A stretch of DNA of 64,000 nt from Cyrtodaria siliqua (Eukaryota; Mollusca; Bivalvia; Adapedonta; Hiatellidae): positions 1-64,000 of the forward strand of contig JAWPHD010007166.1 in the NCBI GenBank assembly GCA_037043455.1, in the 5' to 3' direction. The notes under the pieces were generated by a model. It ran no database searches and was not told where the DNA came from. It saw nothing but the letters and a program-made list of their open reading frames with translations. A program made the position numbers and the translations under genes. Within the stretch, counting starts at the first letter, position 1. Every line of letters starts with the position of its first letter. Below are positions 23,356 through 32,913 of the stretch, in pieces.

Positions 23356-24043
23356 ACTACACCAGGCATAAATACCACAGTGATTTACTTCCTGTATGCC
23401 TATAGTACACCAGGCATAAATACCACAGTGATTTACTTCCTGTATGCCTATAGTACACCAGGCATAAATACCACAGTGATTTACTTCCTGTATGCCTATA
23501 GTACACCAGGCATAAATATACCACAGTGATTTACTTCCTGTATGCCTATAGTACACCAGGCATAAATACCACAATGATTTACTTCCTGTATGCCTATAGT
23601 ACACCAGACATAAATACCACAGTGATTTACTTCCTGTATGCCTATAGTACACCAGGCATAAATACCACAGTGATTTACTTCCTGTATGCCTATAGTACAC
23701 CAGGCATAAATACCACAGTGATTTACTTCCTGTATGCCTATAGTACACCAGGCATAAATATACCACAGTGATTTACTTCCTGTATGCCTATAGTACACCA
23801 GGCATAAATACCACAATGATTTACTTCCTGTATGCCTATAGTACACCAGGCATAAATATACCACAGTGATTTACTTCCTGTATGCCTATAGTACACCAGG
23901 CATAAATACCACAGTGATTTACTTCCTGCATGCCTATAGTACACCAGGCATAAATACCACAGTGATTTACTTCCTGTATGCCTATAGTACACCAGGCATA
24001 AATATACCACAGTGATTTACTTCCTGTATGCCTATAGTACACC
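23356..24043. repeat. 48/50-bp minisatellite, ~14 copies
   Basis: The unit contains 'accaggcataaataccacag', 'tgatttacttcctgtatgcc' and 'tatagtac'. Several units carry a 2-nt 'ta' insertion (aaatatacc), giving 50 bp. Each unit holds the inverted pair 'aggcata'/'tatgcct'. Frames stay open on both strands because the unit lacks stops. Confidence 0.95.
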
Positions 24044-24301
24044 ATATAGTATGCCTTAGAGTTTAATAAACAGTGTTTTTGAGATACGGGAAATACTCTT
24101 CGTTAATTTCCGTAATCGTTATTCCCGAGTGGCGGAATCTGACGACGACGTCCGTAAAACTATATCCCACTGTCCCAGTAGAACAAACGAGCAGATATAT
24201 AGCATTTCTATTTCCAGTATTTCCTATACAAATCACAGACAAATATATAATATATAAACTATATCTTGCATAGTTTGTATGTCCGGCTGCAAACAAGTAT
24301 G

Positions 24302-24495
24302 GCATCATAGCATTAACAGCAAGAAGGTGCGGAGGCCAATCTCACTCTCAGTTCTGACAAGTAGCATCATAGCATTAACAGCAAGAAGGTGCGGAGGCCA
24401 ATCTCACTCTCAGTTCTGACAAGTAGCATCATAGCATTAACAGCAAGAAGGTGCGGAGGCCAATCTCACTCTCAGTTCTGACAAGTAGCATCATA
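24302..24495. repeat. 62-bp tandem repeat, 3.1 copies
   Basis: Units begin 'gcatcatagcattaacagca' at 24302, 24364 and 24426, with a partial fourth at 24488. They appear identical, which indicates recent expansion. Confidence 0.95.
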
Positions 24496-24517
24496 ATGAG
24501 CGATGGCTTAATATGCA

Positions 24518-24893
24518 GGACTCGACGTTAACTTTATGGACAGCAAGGTAAATTTACTTGCCCATGCCAGTTTGCTGGTTGCCCAATTATTTAGACCCGA
24601 AGTTTTTATGTTACTTTTTGAGTCTTCAAGAGTATTAGACCACTTACTGATATAACTCTCACAGCACTTTTCTGAGAATTCTAAAAGCTGGTCGAATAGT
24701 AACAATGAAACAACAATAATAATATCGGAAACCTGCAAAGAGCGATGGGTTAATTTTATATTTTGTCATATTCTATAGTCCTTGTCTCTCAGTTTTTAAA
24801 TTGCTCGACGGGATTGAGCCATTGAGACTTTACCTGCCCGGAGCCAAGTTTTACCTGCCCCGGGCAGGCGGACAGTCCTTAGCATCGAGCCCC
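24518..24893. mobile_element. TIR element, ~376 bp
   Basis: The left end 'ggactcgacgttaac' and the right end 'ttagcatcgagcccc' are inverted copies with a few mismatches. 'ttacctgccccgggcaggcg' lies just inside the right end. No transposase is visible. Confidence 0.6.
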
Positions 24894-25470
24894 GATATGT
24901 CTAACCAAAGTTTAGATGTTCTACTACGGACAATCTATGATCTCTAATAATACCATTATATATGTTCATGATTATCGACATCTTCTAACACGCAGTGCAA
25001 AACTTCCTCAGTGATTATCATAAGAGCCCTAGTACTGTTTTGTGAATAGTTCTTTCCGGAGAGCAAACGTGCTACGCATCCAAAAGCAGCACTAAGAACC
25101 TCTTCTCATCCAATACCCACAAGTCTTGAAATGAAAATGTTGAGAAATTTAGGATTCACCCACATAGTATTAATCTTCACACGGTACAGCTGCTGATCAG
25201 CTGTAAAGACTGTAAAAACGTACGCACTGTAGTGTTAGTTTTTGCGCCTCAGCCAGAGCCATCATCATTGTGTCTGGATCAGATTGCACCATATCTATAA
25301 ATGGCGTATACATGCATTTGGATCTATCTTCTTACTCTACAGTCTGGCTGTTGTTGACCCCTTCTCCTTGCTTTCGATGTGGTTGGTAGTATGGGTGTAT
25401 TCAGCGTGGTCCGTCTTCTATTTTTACGACCTGTTGAGGCGATGAATGATAATGCAAATAAGGTGGGAAT
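24894..25470. other. Unassigned spacer
   Basis: No gene or repeat structure is recognised. Confidence 0.4.
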
Positions 25471-25472
25471 CG

Positions 25473-25545
25473 CGGCGGTGGTGAACTAGTAGAGCGTCCG
25501 CCTCGCAGGTAGTGGGTTTAATTCCCGACCGTGTCATACCAAAGA
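25473..25545 (+). repeat. tRNA-derived SINE head cut by the duplication border
   Basis: The A box 'gcggtggtgaactagtagag' and the B-box part 'gtgggtttaattcccgaccg' form a tRNA-like head. The left border of the 7.59-kb duplication falls inside it at about 25520, so the second copy (33106 on) starts with only the last part, 'aattcccgaccgtgtcatac'. Confidence 0.65.
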
Positions 25546-25682
25546 ATTTATATTAAAAAAAAATCCTCTCTTGCTTGACGTTCAGCATATAAAGGGTAGT
25601 GCTGGTACTGGTCGGCCCGGTGTCAGTATAATGTCAGGAATCATTATGTCATGTGTCTACGCTGTGGTATTCCAGGCTATCC

Positions 25683-25902
25683 TTAAAAAAATGTTGGTTT
25701 GCTGTGCTCCGACCTACTCACTAAAAAGACCCTACCCAAACTATTTTATAGCCATATTCTTATAGCCATTTTTTTGCTATCTTAAATATATTTTTCATTA
25801 ATTTCTTATGGCTTGTACTGTCTTCGGAATAAAAAAAAAGTTCCACCTACTTACCCACCTAAAAAGATTTGGGTCGGAGCACAGCAAACTTACATTTTTT
25901 TA
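25683..25902. mobile_element. TIR element (MITE), ~220 bp
   Basis: The left end has 'ttaaaaaaatgt' and 'gtttgctgtgctccgacc'; the right end has 'ggtcggagcacagcaaac' and 'acatttttttaa'. This gives an inverted repeat of about 30 bp. The interior has 'cctacttacccaccta'. Compare the element at 8966-9160. Confidence 0.85.
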
Positions 25903-26036
25903 ATGATGGCCCCAGTGTTGCAGCACTATACAGTTAGAGCATACTGCTACAAGCAGACCGTCGACTCGTGATCTGACTGAAATATTGTTAAAAGCAAAGT
26001 TAAAATCCATGCATACGTGCCTCCATGGCAGGGACC

Positions 26037-26290
26037 AGGAGATAGTAAGACGCCCTCTTTTAGAATACGCGGCTATAGTATGGTTGGACGAATGATGAAA
26101 AAGATAATTTAGAACAAATACAACATGAAGCCGCGCAAATAGTTACTGGCCTGACTCGTTCTGTCTCCATACCAAAACTATTAACTGCAATTGGTTGGGT
26201 CTCTCTGTCCGATAGAAGACACATCCAAAAGTTGATATGTACCTACACGTTTAAAAATGGAGATTTACCGAGTTACTTGAATGAAATATT
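26037..26290 (+). pseudogene. LINE C-terminal fragment, part 1
   Basis: Reads VRRPLLEYAAIVWLDE, then after a frame change NLEQIQHEAAQIVTGLTRSV, IPKLLTAIGWVSLSDRRHIQ and LPSYLNEIF. This is the region after the reverse transcriptase thumb in LINEs. It is cut at 26290 by a DNA transposon and resumes at 27105. Confidence 0.8.
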
Positions 26291-27104
26291 CAGTGTTTCC
26301 GCGAGAGCGCGTTTCTTGCGTTTTTGACGCACTAAAATGATCGGCGACGCGACATAAATCAGCTTGTGCATTTTTCGTGACGCAATGAAATTGACTAGGC
26401 TAGCAATGAAATACCCGTCAAATTATCATCGTAATACTTTCTTGAAAAGCTTCAAATGTAAGGAATCACGACTGAACTTATTTCTATATAATTTACATCT
26501 TGGTCTATTATTTAGAACAGGAAAAACTAATACCTGTACTTTTGTGTTGTCATCGTCATATCGATCATATTAAATCTTATAATTTCATTTCAATTTACTG
26601 TTATTATTCTGTTATTAGAATTAGGCTTTTGTTATGTTTCATTATGTTGTTCATTTTACAGTGCTTATAATGACATCTTTGTTGCCCATGATTAGAAAAT
26701 AAAGTTATTCATTCTTGGTCTATTTTTAGAACAGGTTAAACTAATGTCTGTACTTTCCGTGTTATTGTCGTCGTCATATCGATCGCGTGTATGTGGGTCT
26801 GAGTAGGTAGACGCTTATATAAAAACACTAGCAAATAAAAGCGCGTAGATGATCATGATACGGTCGCTAAAATGGCAGACAAACCCAAAATGAAACATTA
26901 CGCCGGTTAACTTCCTTTTTTTGCTGACCAATCCACCGAAGATGTCTTATCAACTAATAATGCATGTCTATCTGACATCACATGGTCTATTCATCAAAAT
27001 GCATGTCCAAAAAAGATGACCCCTATATTTACAAAATGACCCCCAGTTTATTTCATAGGGGGTCAAGGATGACCCCTAAAAAATTGAGACCTGCAGAAAC
27101 ACTG
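26291..27104. mobile_element. hAT-like DNA transposon inserted in the LINE, 814 bp
   Basis: It begins CAGTGTTTCCGC and ends GCAGAAACACTG, inverted ends of the type seen in hAT elements. The flanks repeat 'atatt' (26286-26290 and 27105-27109); a hAT insertion should give 8 bp, so the superfamily is uncertain. An internal direct repeat of about 70 bp ('ggtctatt.tttagaacagg', 'tcgtcatatcgatc') lies at 26502-26572 and 26715-26785. A short open frame begins MADKPKMKHYAG (26872) then stops; transposase is otherwise absent. Confidence 0.75.
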
Positions 27105-27624
27105 ATATTCCCCGCAACTATTTCAGAATCGAATCCATAAGAATCATTTCTTTCTCTAACTTCGTTACTTTACCTAGAAGAACAGAATTATTTTCGAGAT
27201 CAGCCTTACCGTCATCTCTAAAACTTTGGAACGAACTTGATCTTAGCAATCGCGAGGCACCAACCCCTTAGAGTTTTAAAACTAGACTTAAAAATTACGT
27301 TAAACCATCGATAGTAGTATTGGGTGATAGATACCTTTCAGTTCTACATGCTCGTTTACGAAACAATTGCCGCAATTTAAACGCTGATCTCTATATCAAT
27401 CATTTGAGGGATAATCGCAATTGTATATGTGGTGATGTTGTTAAAGATGTTGAGCATTATTTGTTTAGATGTGTAATTTTCAGAAATGAAAGACGGCAAT
27501 TATTTGTAGACACTCGTATATTTCATCCTTTAAGTCATCGCAAACTTTTATACGGCATCGACAACTAACTGACGAGGAAAATCGTATTCTATTTACTCAA
27601 GTTCAAAACTTTATTAAAATATAA
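27105..27624 (+). pseudogene. LINE C-terminal fragment, part 2
   Basis: It continues the frame broken by the transposon: LPRRTELFSRSALPSSLKLW, a stop where TPSSFK is expected, then GDRYLSVLHARLRNNCRNLN, HLRDNRNCICGDVVKDVEHY and LFRC. The C-x-C-x9-H-x4-C pattern is a zinc-knuckle-like end seen in several molluscan LINE proteins. It stops at 27568 with a short further open stretch to 27624. Confidence 0.8.
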
Positions 27625-27827
27625 ACGATTCCCAAAATCCGTAAATTTGTATCGATATACCGTTGTATTTTGTCTATATAAACTGTCGCTATGTTTCTTT
27701 CAGCCAGAACGGGGATATGGGGTGTTATTTCGGTGGAGATTGGGAGTAGAATGGCACGGCAGAGTTTGCATGATTTTTTTCTTCGTATTTCCTTATCAAG
27801 TTCATATTTAGCCCTTAACCCGCTACA

Positions 27828-28343
27828 TATACTGAACAAAAAAAGAAACTATCGACTTTTTTGCTGGTATTTCCATAGGCCAGTTTTTGAGGGCGTATAA
27901 AAGCTTAAACAGCGTTTTAATAAAACAATGTTTGATGTTTGAAAGTACACTTATATCTCATCATTAAACAGTTTCAAATTTACCAAGCAATAATATTTTA
28001 TGGACGATATTGACGTGTTATAGGGAGGTAAGATAATCAAAAGCTGCGATCTACACAATCTGTGTTATGTTGTTTTTTTTGGTAAGGAACATATAGAGAA
28101 TATTATCTCTGACAAATTTCGGTAATTTTCGTAGATTTAATTTGTTGTTGTGGCCAAAATGCATGTTTTAAGAAAAAAGGGGCTAACTCCATTGTGTACT
28201 GAACTTTTCAAAAACATCTTTGTTTGTTCTGTTGTTGGCGGTCTATCTAATTATTCTTAAAACATCATTACTTTTTTGCCTGTTTTGATGTCTAGAAAAT
28301 CAGCATCAACCTCAGCGGAAATTCTTTTTTTTTGTTCAGTATA
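27828..28343. mobile_element. Tc1/mariner-type MITE, 516 bp
   Basis: 'tatactgaacaaaaaaagaa' and 'ttctttttttttgttcagta' are inverted ends flanked by TA. The interior lacks a transposase. Outside it lies another inverted pair, 'ttagcccttaacccgcta' (about 27809) and 'tagcgggttaagggttaaa' (about 28503), so it appears to sit within the edge of an older element of about 715 bp. Confidence 0.8.
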
Positions 28344-28562
28344 TATATAATGGACGGTTCTTTCTTTGAATTAAGACCATTCCATTTATGTGACAAAGGG
28401 TGTTTTGAGGAAAATGACTGATCAGCAGCCAGACATTGTAAAACCTGATCTCGCAGGCTGATCTGGGTTTACAATGGATGCAAAGGCTATTATAGCTGTT
28501 CTTAGCGGGTTAAGGGTTAAATGTTTTGTTACAATTTCAAACCGATAATCACGTACACTTTT

Positions 28563-28871
28563 TCATCCACAGTGTAGAATTGAATTGAATGTTGTTTAAC
28601 GGCTCATTAACACAGTATAGGTTATTTAGAGCCGCCCCAGAGAGAGGGGGAAGGATACATAGGAATCTGGGAACCGTGCCCTACTATTATTATCGAATAG
28701 ATTCCTATGATTCTTTAACATGCTCGGGGGATATACCGATACGGGGGATAGACCGATACACGAGACCGCCCGGTTTACGTCCCCATCCGACAGACGAGGG
28801 TAAGGGAAAGTGTCTTGCCCAAGAACACACCGACGAAACTCAGTGGCACCACGGAGGATTGAACAGAGAAC
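28563..28871 (-). repeat. 5'-truncated SINE (same family as 47.6 kb)
   Basis: Read on the minus strand from about 28871: 'gttcaatcctccgtggtgcc', 'gggcaagacactttccctta', 'gtttacgtccccatccgac' in complement, 'tccttccccctctctctggg', 'gcggctctaaataacct' and the tail 'gttaaacaacattcaattca'. It begins inside the B box, so most of the tRNA head is missing. Confidence 0.85.
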
Positions 28872-29009
28872 TGTAACTAATGTTGTAATAACTTGTAGTT
28901 CAATGCATTTGCATAATTATGTTTCTATGAATATTGTGATGTTGAAGTGATGTATTGTAACATATCTGCAATAAAATATTATTAAACTGATAGTAAGACA
29001 CTGTGACTG

Positions 29010-29195
29010 TGTCTAAAATATTCTCGCCTCTCACTGTTGTGGATTCGAACCCAATGAGAGCTCGACTTGTCAAGTGGGAACTTAACGATTCTTACGGATG
29101 GCGGGTGGTACCCAGTACTGGTTCTACCCAGGAAAATAGGTGGTCTAAAAATGACGTAAAACACCATTCATTCTTTTAAACGAACAAATAAACAA
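29010..29195 (+). repeat. SINE with 'actggttctacccagg' core
   Basis: It has a degenerate tRNA end ('ctcactgttgtggattcgaa'), 'cttacggatggcgggtggta', the core 'agtactggttctacccagg', 'ggtggtctaaaaatgacgta' and the tail 'aaacaccattcatt' followed by AAAC-rich repeats. The same body recurs at 36.6 kb and inside the minisatellite at 55.9 kb. Confidence 0.8.
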
Positions 29196-29209
29196 ACAAA
29201 TCTGGGTGG

Positions 29210-29357
29210 GTTTATCGTATCACGTGATTTCTATTGATAGCAATGGATCTAAAATGACATCACAAATGTGACGTCACGTCCTTAGTTGCAACTTGTCAAC
29301 CGAATGCGAAATTTGTTTTACGTAAGCTCTGTGCAATTTCAAGATTTTCCATCAAAT
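29210..29357 (+). promoter_or_regulatory. Promoter module P2 (E-box and CRE-like sites)
   Basis: It carries TATCACGTGATTTCTAT near 29217-29233 and TGACATCAC-AAAT-GTGACGTC at 29255-29276, with TGACGTCACG at 29269-29278, followed by 'tccttagttgca'. The distance from the CRE-like site to the ATG is 79 nt, as in P1. Sequence between the shared sites has diverged, which makes the conserved sites stand out. Confidence 0.6.
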
Positions 29358-29404
29358 ATGTATTCAAGGGACACCATCAACCGACCCGTTGAGTCCGGTA
29401 GCCA
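29358..29404 (+). CDS. First exon, Arg-rich gene (copy 2 of 3)
   Basis: ATG, 15 codons reading MYSRDTINRPVESGS, then 2 nt (CA) before the donor GTAAGT at 29405. Joined to the acceptor at 32160 it gives CAA (Gln) and continues in the open frame of the large exon without a stop. The intron would be 2756 nt and is filled with TIR elements and SINEs. The NRPVE motif echoes SRPVER and RRPVKR in the large exon. I do not recognise the protein. The phase match across a long intron and the conserved promoter are the evidence; no transcript data are available. Confidence 0.6.
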
Positions 29405-29525
29405 GTAAGTGATGGTTAAATACGCAACGTTGTTGAATGTTTGCCTCGCTTAAATTAAAATACTGAGTTTTTTTTCTTCTTTTAGCTGTTGCCAAGTGGG
29501 TGGGGTAACATCGTTGAATGGTATT

Positions 29526-30223
29526 ATTGTATGAGGCTCTTGTTTCAGCCAAAGTGTTTTTGGTCTTTCAAGATAAAATTAATCTACTACCTATATAAAT
29601 AAGTTGTTTGTCAGTGAAACAGACATTTTTAGTGGTAAATAAAAATACCTTACTTTTCAAAATCGTTGAGAAATACAAATTTCATGTGCGAAAGTTGTTT
29701 TTGAAGGGCGCATTTTCAGCTGCATGAAAAATTTGAAAAAATATTTATTTTTAGAATTTTTATCCAAAAATGGTTTAAAATTGTATGATATTATTAAATT
29801 AAGACACCCTAAAAGTTTTATAGCAAAATATGAAGGCTACAGTAACTGAAGTTATTTGAAATTTCTTAATTTTCTACTGTTTCATCCACAAGGAATTTAC
29901 ATAGGAAAAGCCTTTTTACATTGGAAAAGCCTTTTGGCTGAAAAATATTTATTTCTCAACCTATTTTCGGGGCATCCGTGGCCGAGTGGTTAACGTCTCT
30001 GACTTGAGATCACTTGCCCCTTACCGCTGTAGGTTCGATCCCTCAGGGGCCTAGGAATCTTTATGTGAGGAAGCTATCCAGCTGGCTTGCGGAACGTCGG
30101 TGGTTCTACCCAGGGGTCCGCCCGTGCACGAACATGATATATAACCGATGTGCGTATTATTTTAATTACTGAGTTACTGCTGCCAGAAAAACCTTTGTCT
30201 GAAACAAGAGCCCCAAACAATAC
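29526..30223. mobile_element. TIR element, ~700 bp, with nested SINE
   Basis: The ends 'atgaggctcttgtttcagcc' (left) and 'tgtctgaaacaagagcccca' (right) are inverted and match the 18264-18807 element. A SINE is nested at about 29969-30140. A further partial copy of the family follows at 30224-30880, keeping only its right end ('ggctgaaacaagcgccccaa'). Confidence 0.75.
29969..30140 (+). repeat. tRNA-Ser-like SINE
   Basis: 'gcatccgtggccgagtggtt' (A box), 'ctgacttgagatca' (anticodon loop CTTGAGA, TGA = Ser), a long variable-arm region, 'gtaggttcgatccctcaggg' (B box), then a body with 'cgtcggtggttctacccagg'. The head is Ser-like with a class II variable arm, unlike the other SINE heads in the window. 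Confidence 0.75.
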
Positions 30224-31161
30224 TACATAAATAAGTTGTATGTCAGTGAAACACATTTTTAGTGGTAAATAAAAATACCTTACTGTTCAAAATCGGTTGA
30301 GAAATAAAAAATTCATGCGCGATAGTTGTTTTTGATGGGGCATTTTCAATGCAAAATTTTGCTGCATGAAAAAAATTGATTTTTTTTAGAATATTTATCC
30401 AAAAATGGTTTTAAATTGTTGGATATTAGTAAATTAAGACACACTGAAAGTTTTATAGCAAAATATGAAGGCAAACTGAAGTTATTTGAACTTTCTTAAT
30501 TTTCTGATGTTCCACCAGCAAGGAATTCCCAATCAAAAAATCATTTTGGCTGTACCGTATTTATTTCTCAACCGATTTTCAAAATTAAAGTAGTTTTAGT
30601 TATCACTAAAGATGCCAGTTCTAATGATATATATTATATGCGTATTATTTAAATTTCTCAAGTTACTGTAGAAAAACCTTTATAATAATATTATTATTAC
30701 TAATAATAATAAATGCTTTATTTAATGATGGTAACTCAATCAATTTACAACAATTGTTCTCCCTTGAGGCCATCAAATGAAGAAACATGTAACACACAGA
30801 CATGGTTATATACATACAATATTATACTGTTCTGTTATAAAATCAAAACCTTTGGCTGAAACAAGCGCCCCAAACAATAGATAACATATATCACTATTTA
30901 TATGATTGTGACAGATTTACTAAAGAAAGAACACAGCTTGAACAAACAGTAGAACATAGTATAGCAAGAGACAGTCTGGAAGTAAATAATATAAACCTAT
31001 AAGTTCTAACTGGAAACAATGACATTGCAGCAGTCCATAATTAATCATTTAAGCTTGATCAACATTAACTCACAAAAGTGTTAACAAGTACAATATGAAA
31101 GCAATTGTAATTGTAGAAGCACATAGTGACCATAGCCAGTGTTATATTATCAAATGAATAT

Positions 31162-31162
<1 letters not shown>

Positions 31163-31215
<53 letters not shown>

Positions 31216-31217
31216 GA

Positions 31218-31273
<56 letters not shown>

Positions 31274-31280
31274 CAATGAC
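31163..31280. repeat. CAA/CAG compound microsatellite
   Basis: (CAA)n is followed by (CAG)n, then CAA again. The copy at 38749-38872 has two more CAA triplets. This is the only length difference seen between the two 7.59-kb copies. Long poly-Thr, poly-Ala and poly-Leu frames here are not genes. Confidence 0.95.
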
Positions 31281-32160
31281 AATAACAACAACATTATATC
31301 ATAGATTATTGCGAAGTACTTGTTTAATTTTAACCAACGCATATGATTCATACCATACAACATCTTTCATCGGCGTATCTACTATTAGGCCATAAAGGCC
31401 CGGGCCTATATCCACCATTAGTCAGATTCTGTTTATTACGTTTCATTACGTCAGAAAACGTACATTAACGTGACGTCCTTGACTTCATTAACGTTATGTT
31501 ATAGGCTACCACTAGTGGAATATCGAAAATATTGAATGGTGTTATTACACTCCCACACCACATGTTATGTGATATTCTAATACACACGCACTATATAGCC
31601 TAGTTTAACAGCGTCCTTGTCATAAAAAAGAATATTGTGCCTTAATGTTTGCAATTATGTTAGTTTTATCGTTATCAAATGTTTCAAAGTTTATATTGGT
31701 GAAATCATTTGGCTAACCCTGTATATTAAAAAGTCACCGAAACAAGTGAACGTTATCAGTTTGTGTGTACACAACTACTGCATTCAAACATTTTGACCGA
31801 CTCGAAACAACCAAAGATAGTGTTATTAATGGGCCATCGGCCCGTTAACAATTCATTCATTCAATGGATTGACTTCAGACTTAAGACTATGACATTGTGT
31901 TTTAAATACAAATATATATATACGGAATTGTACATGGCGATGCAACACAATTCGTCTGATAATTACTGCAACACTAATCGGTCTCCTTTACGTATCAAGT
32001 TATATTCTCCCCAAATTGGGAAGGAGCCTATGAATAAAAATGTAGGATTTCGTGAGTGCATTTTATTCAAAAGGTGTTTGCTATCGACGGTTACTGTTAT
32101 CAGAACTCTACAGCAGATACATGTCTGATAATTAAACATCTTATCTTCTATTTATTTCAG
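31281..32160. other. Intron sequence before the large exon
   Basis: No repeat border is recognised. Its last bases, CTATTTATTTCAG, form a strong 3' splice site ending at 32160. An open frame of 121 codons (31763-32128) shows no domain and is not called. Confidence 0.5.
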
Positions 32161-32913
32161 ATACAGGGGTGACTTCGGACTAAGGTCCGTCGACTCCCAG
32201 TATTGGCACCGTCGACTCCGGGACAATTTCTACACAGAAAGGCGCATCAGGTCCAAGCCCTACGATCACCATGTGATGAGACCTGACGACAATTTGAGAC
32301 GACCAGTCAAACGTCAAGAGCATGACCGATCAAGGATTGAATCTTATCAAAGTAGACCTGTTGAGCGCCTAGATGATGGTCAACGAAGATTTGGACAGAG
32401 CATCGAACGACGTAGGCCAGAGGAGCGCCGAAGAAAACCCGCCTCCGGACATCGGCCCGTGTCAAGCGTTGTTCATCCCAACAACCACCACAGCCCAATG
32501 GAACAGCAGACTACCAAAGACTCCAGACAACGGTCTGTAGAAGTCTCAGCGTCCCTGTCCCAACATACACGCCACTACAACCAAAGAGAACAGCAGACGA
32601 CCAAAGATTCCAGACATCAGTCTGTAGAAGTCTTGGCGCCCCTGTCCCTTGTAACCCGTCACGACCACCACCGACAAAGTGAGAAGCAGACGACTAAATA
32701 CTCCAGACATCGTTCTGTAGAAGTCTCAACGCCTCTGCCCCATGCGACAGAAGTCAGGACCTGCAGACGCCCAACTGTTGAGATCCCGCGACTGAACACC
32801 CAGCTCACCGAGGTATGGACCTCAAGACGTCAATCTGTGGAGGTCAAGACTTCACGACCTCAGGTTAATGAGGCTAGCATTCCGGTTACCTTCCCCGAGC
32901 TGGGAGGTACAGT
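32161..32913 (+). CDS. Large Arg/Gln-rich exon of unknown gene (copy 1)
   Basis: A 753-nt exon between a strong acceptor (TTATTTCAG|A) and the perfect donor GTAAGT at 32914. It is open from the first base in one frame, starting YRGDFGLRSVDSQYWHRRLR, so the Met at 32273 is not a start. The product is very basic (RRPVKRQEH, SRPVERLDD, RRRPEERRRK). It then holds three copies of a roughly 30-residue unit built on QQTTKDSR..SVEV, plus further RRPTVEI, RRQSVEV repeats. Both ends are phase 2, so the exon can be skipped or repeated without a frame change. It is low in hydrophobic residues and probably disordered and nucleic-acid or protein binding; function unknown. Confidence 0.7.

Noticed and set aside
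23356..24043. CRISPR-like regular array
   Set aside because: Units are contiguous near-identical repeats with no unique spacers, in eukaryotic DNA; it is a minisatellite. The same applies to the other arrays.
31126..31395. Poly-Thr/poly-Ala and poly-Leu frames
   Set aside because: CAA/CAG microsatellite inside a predicted intron, with length differing between the two copies.
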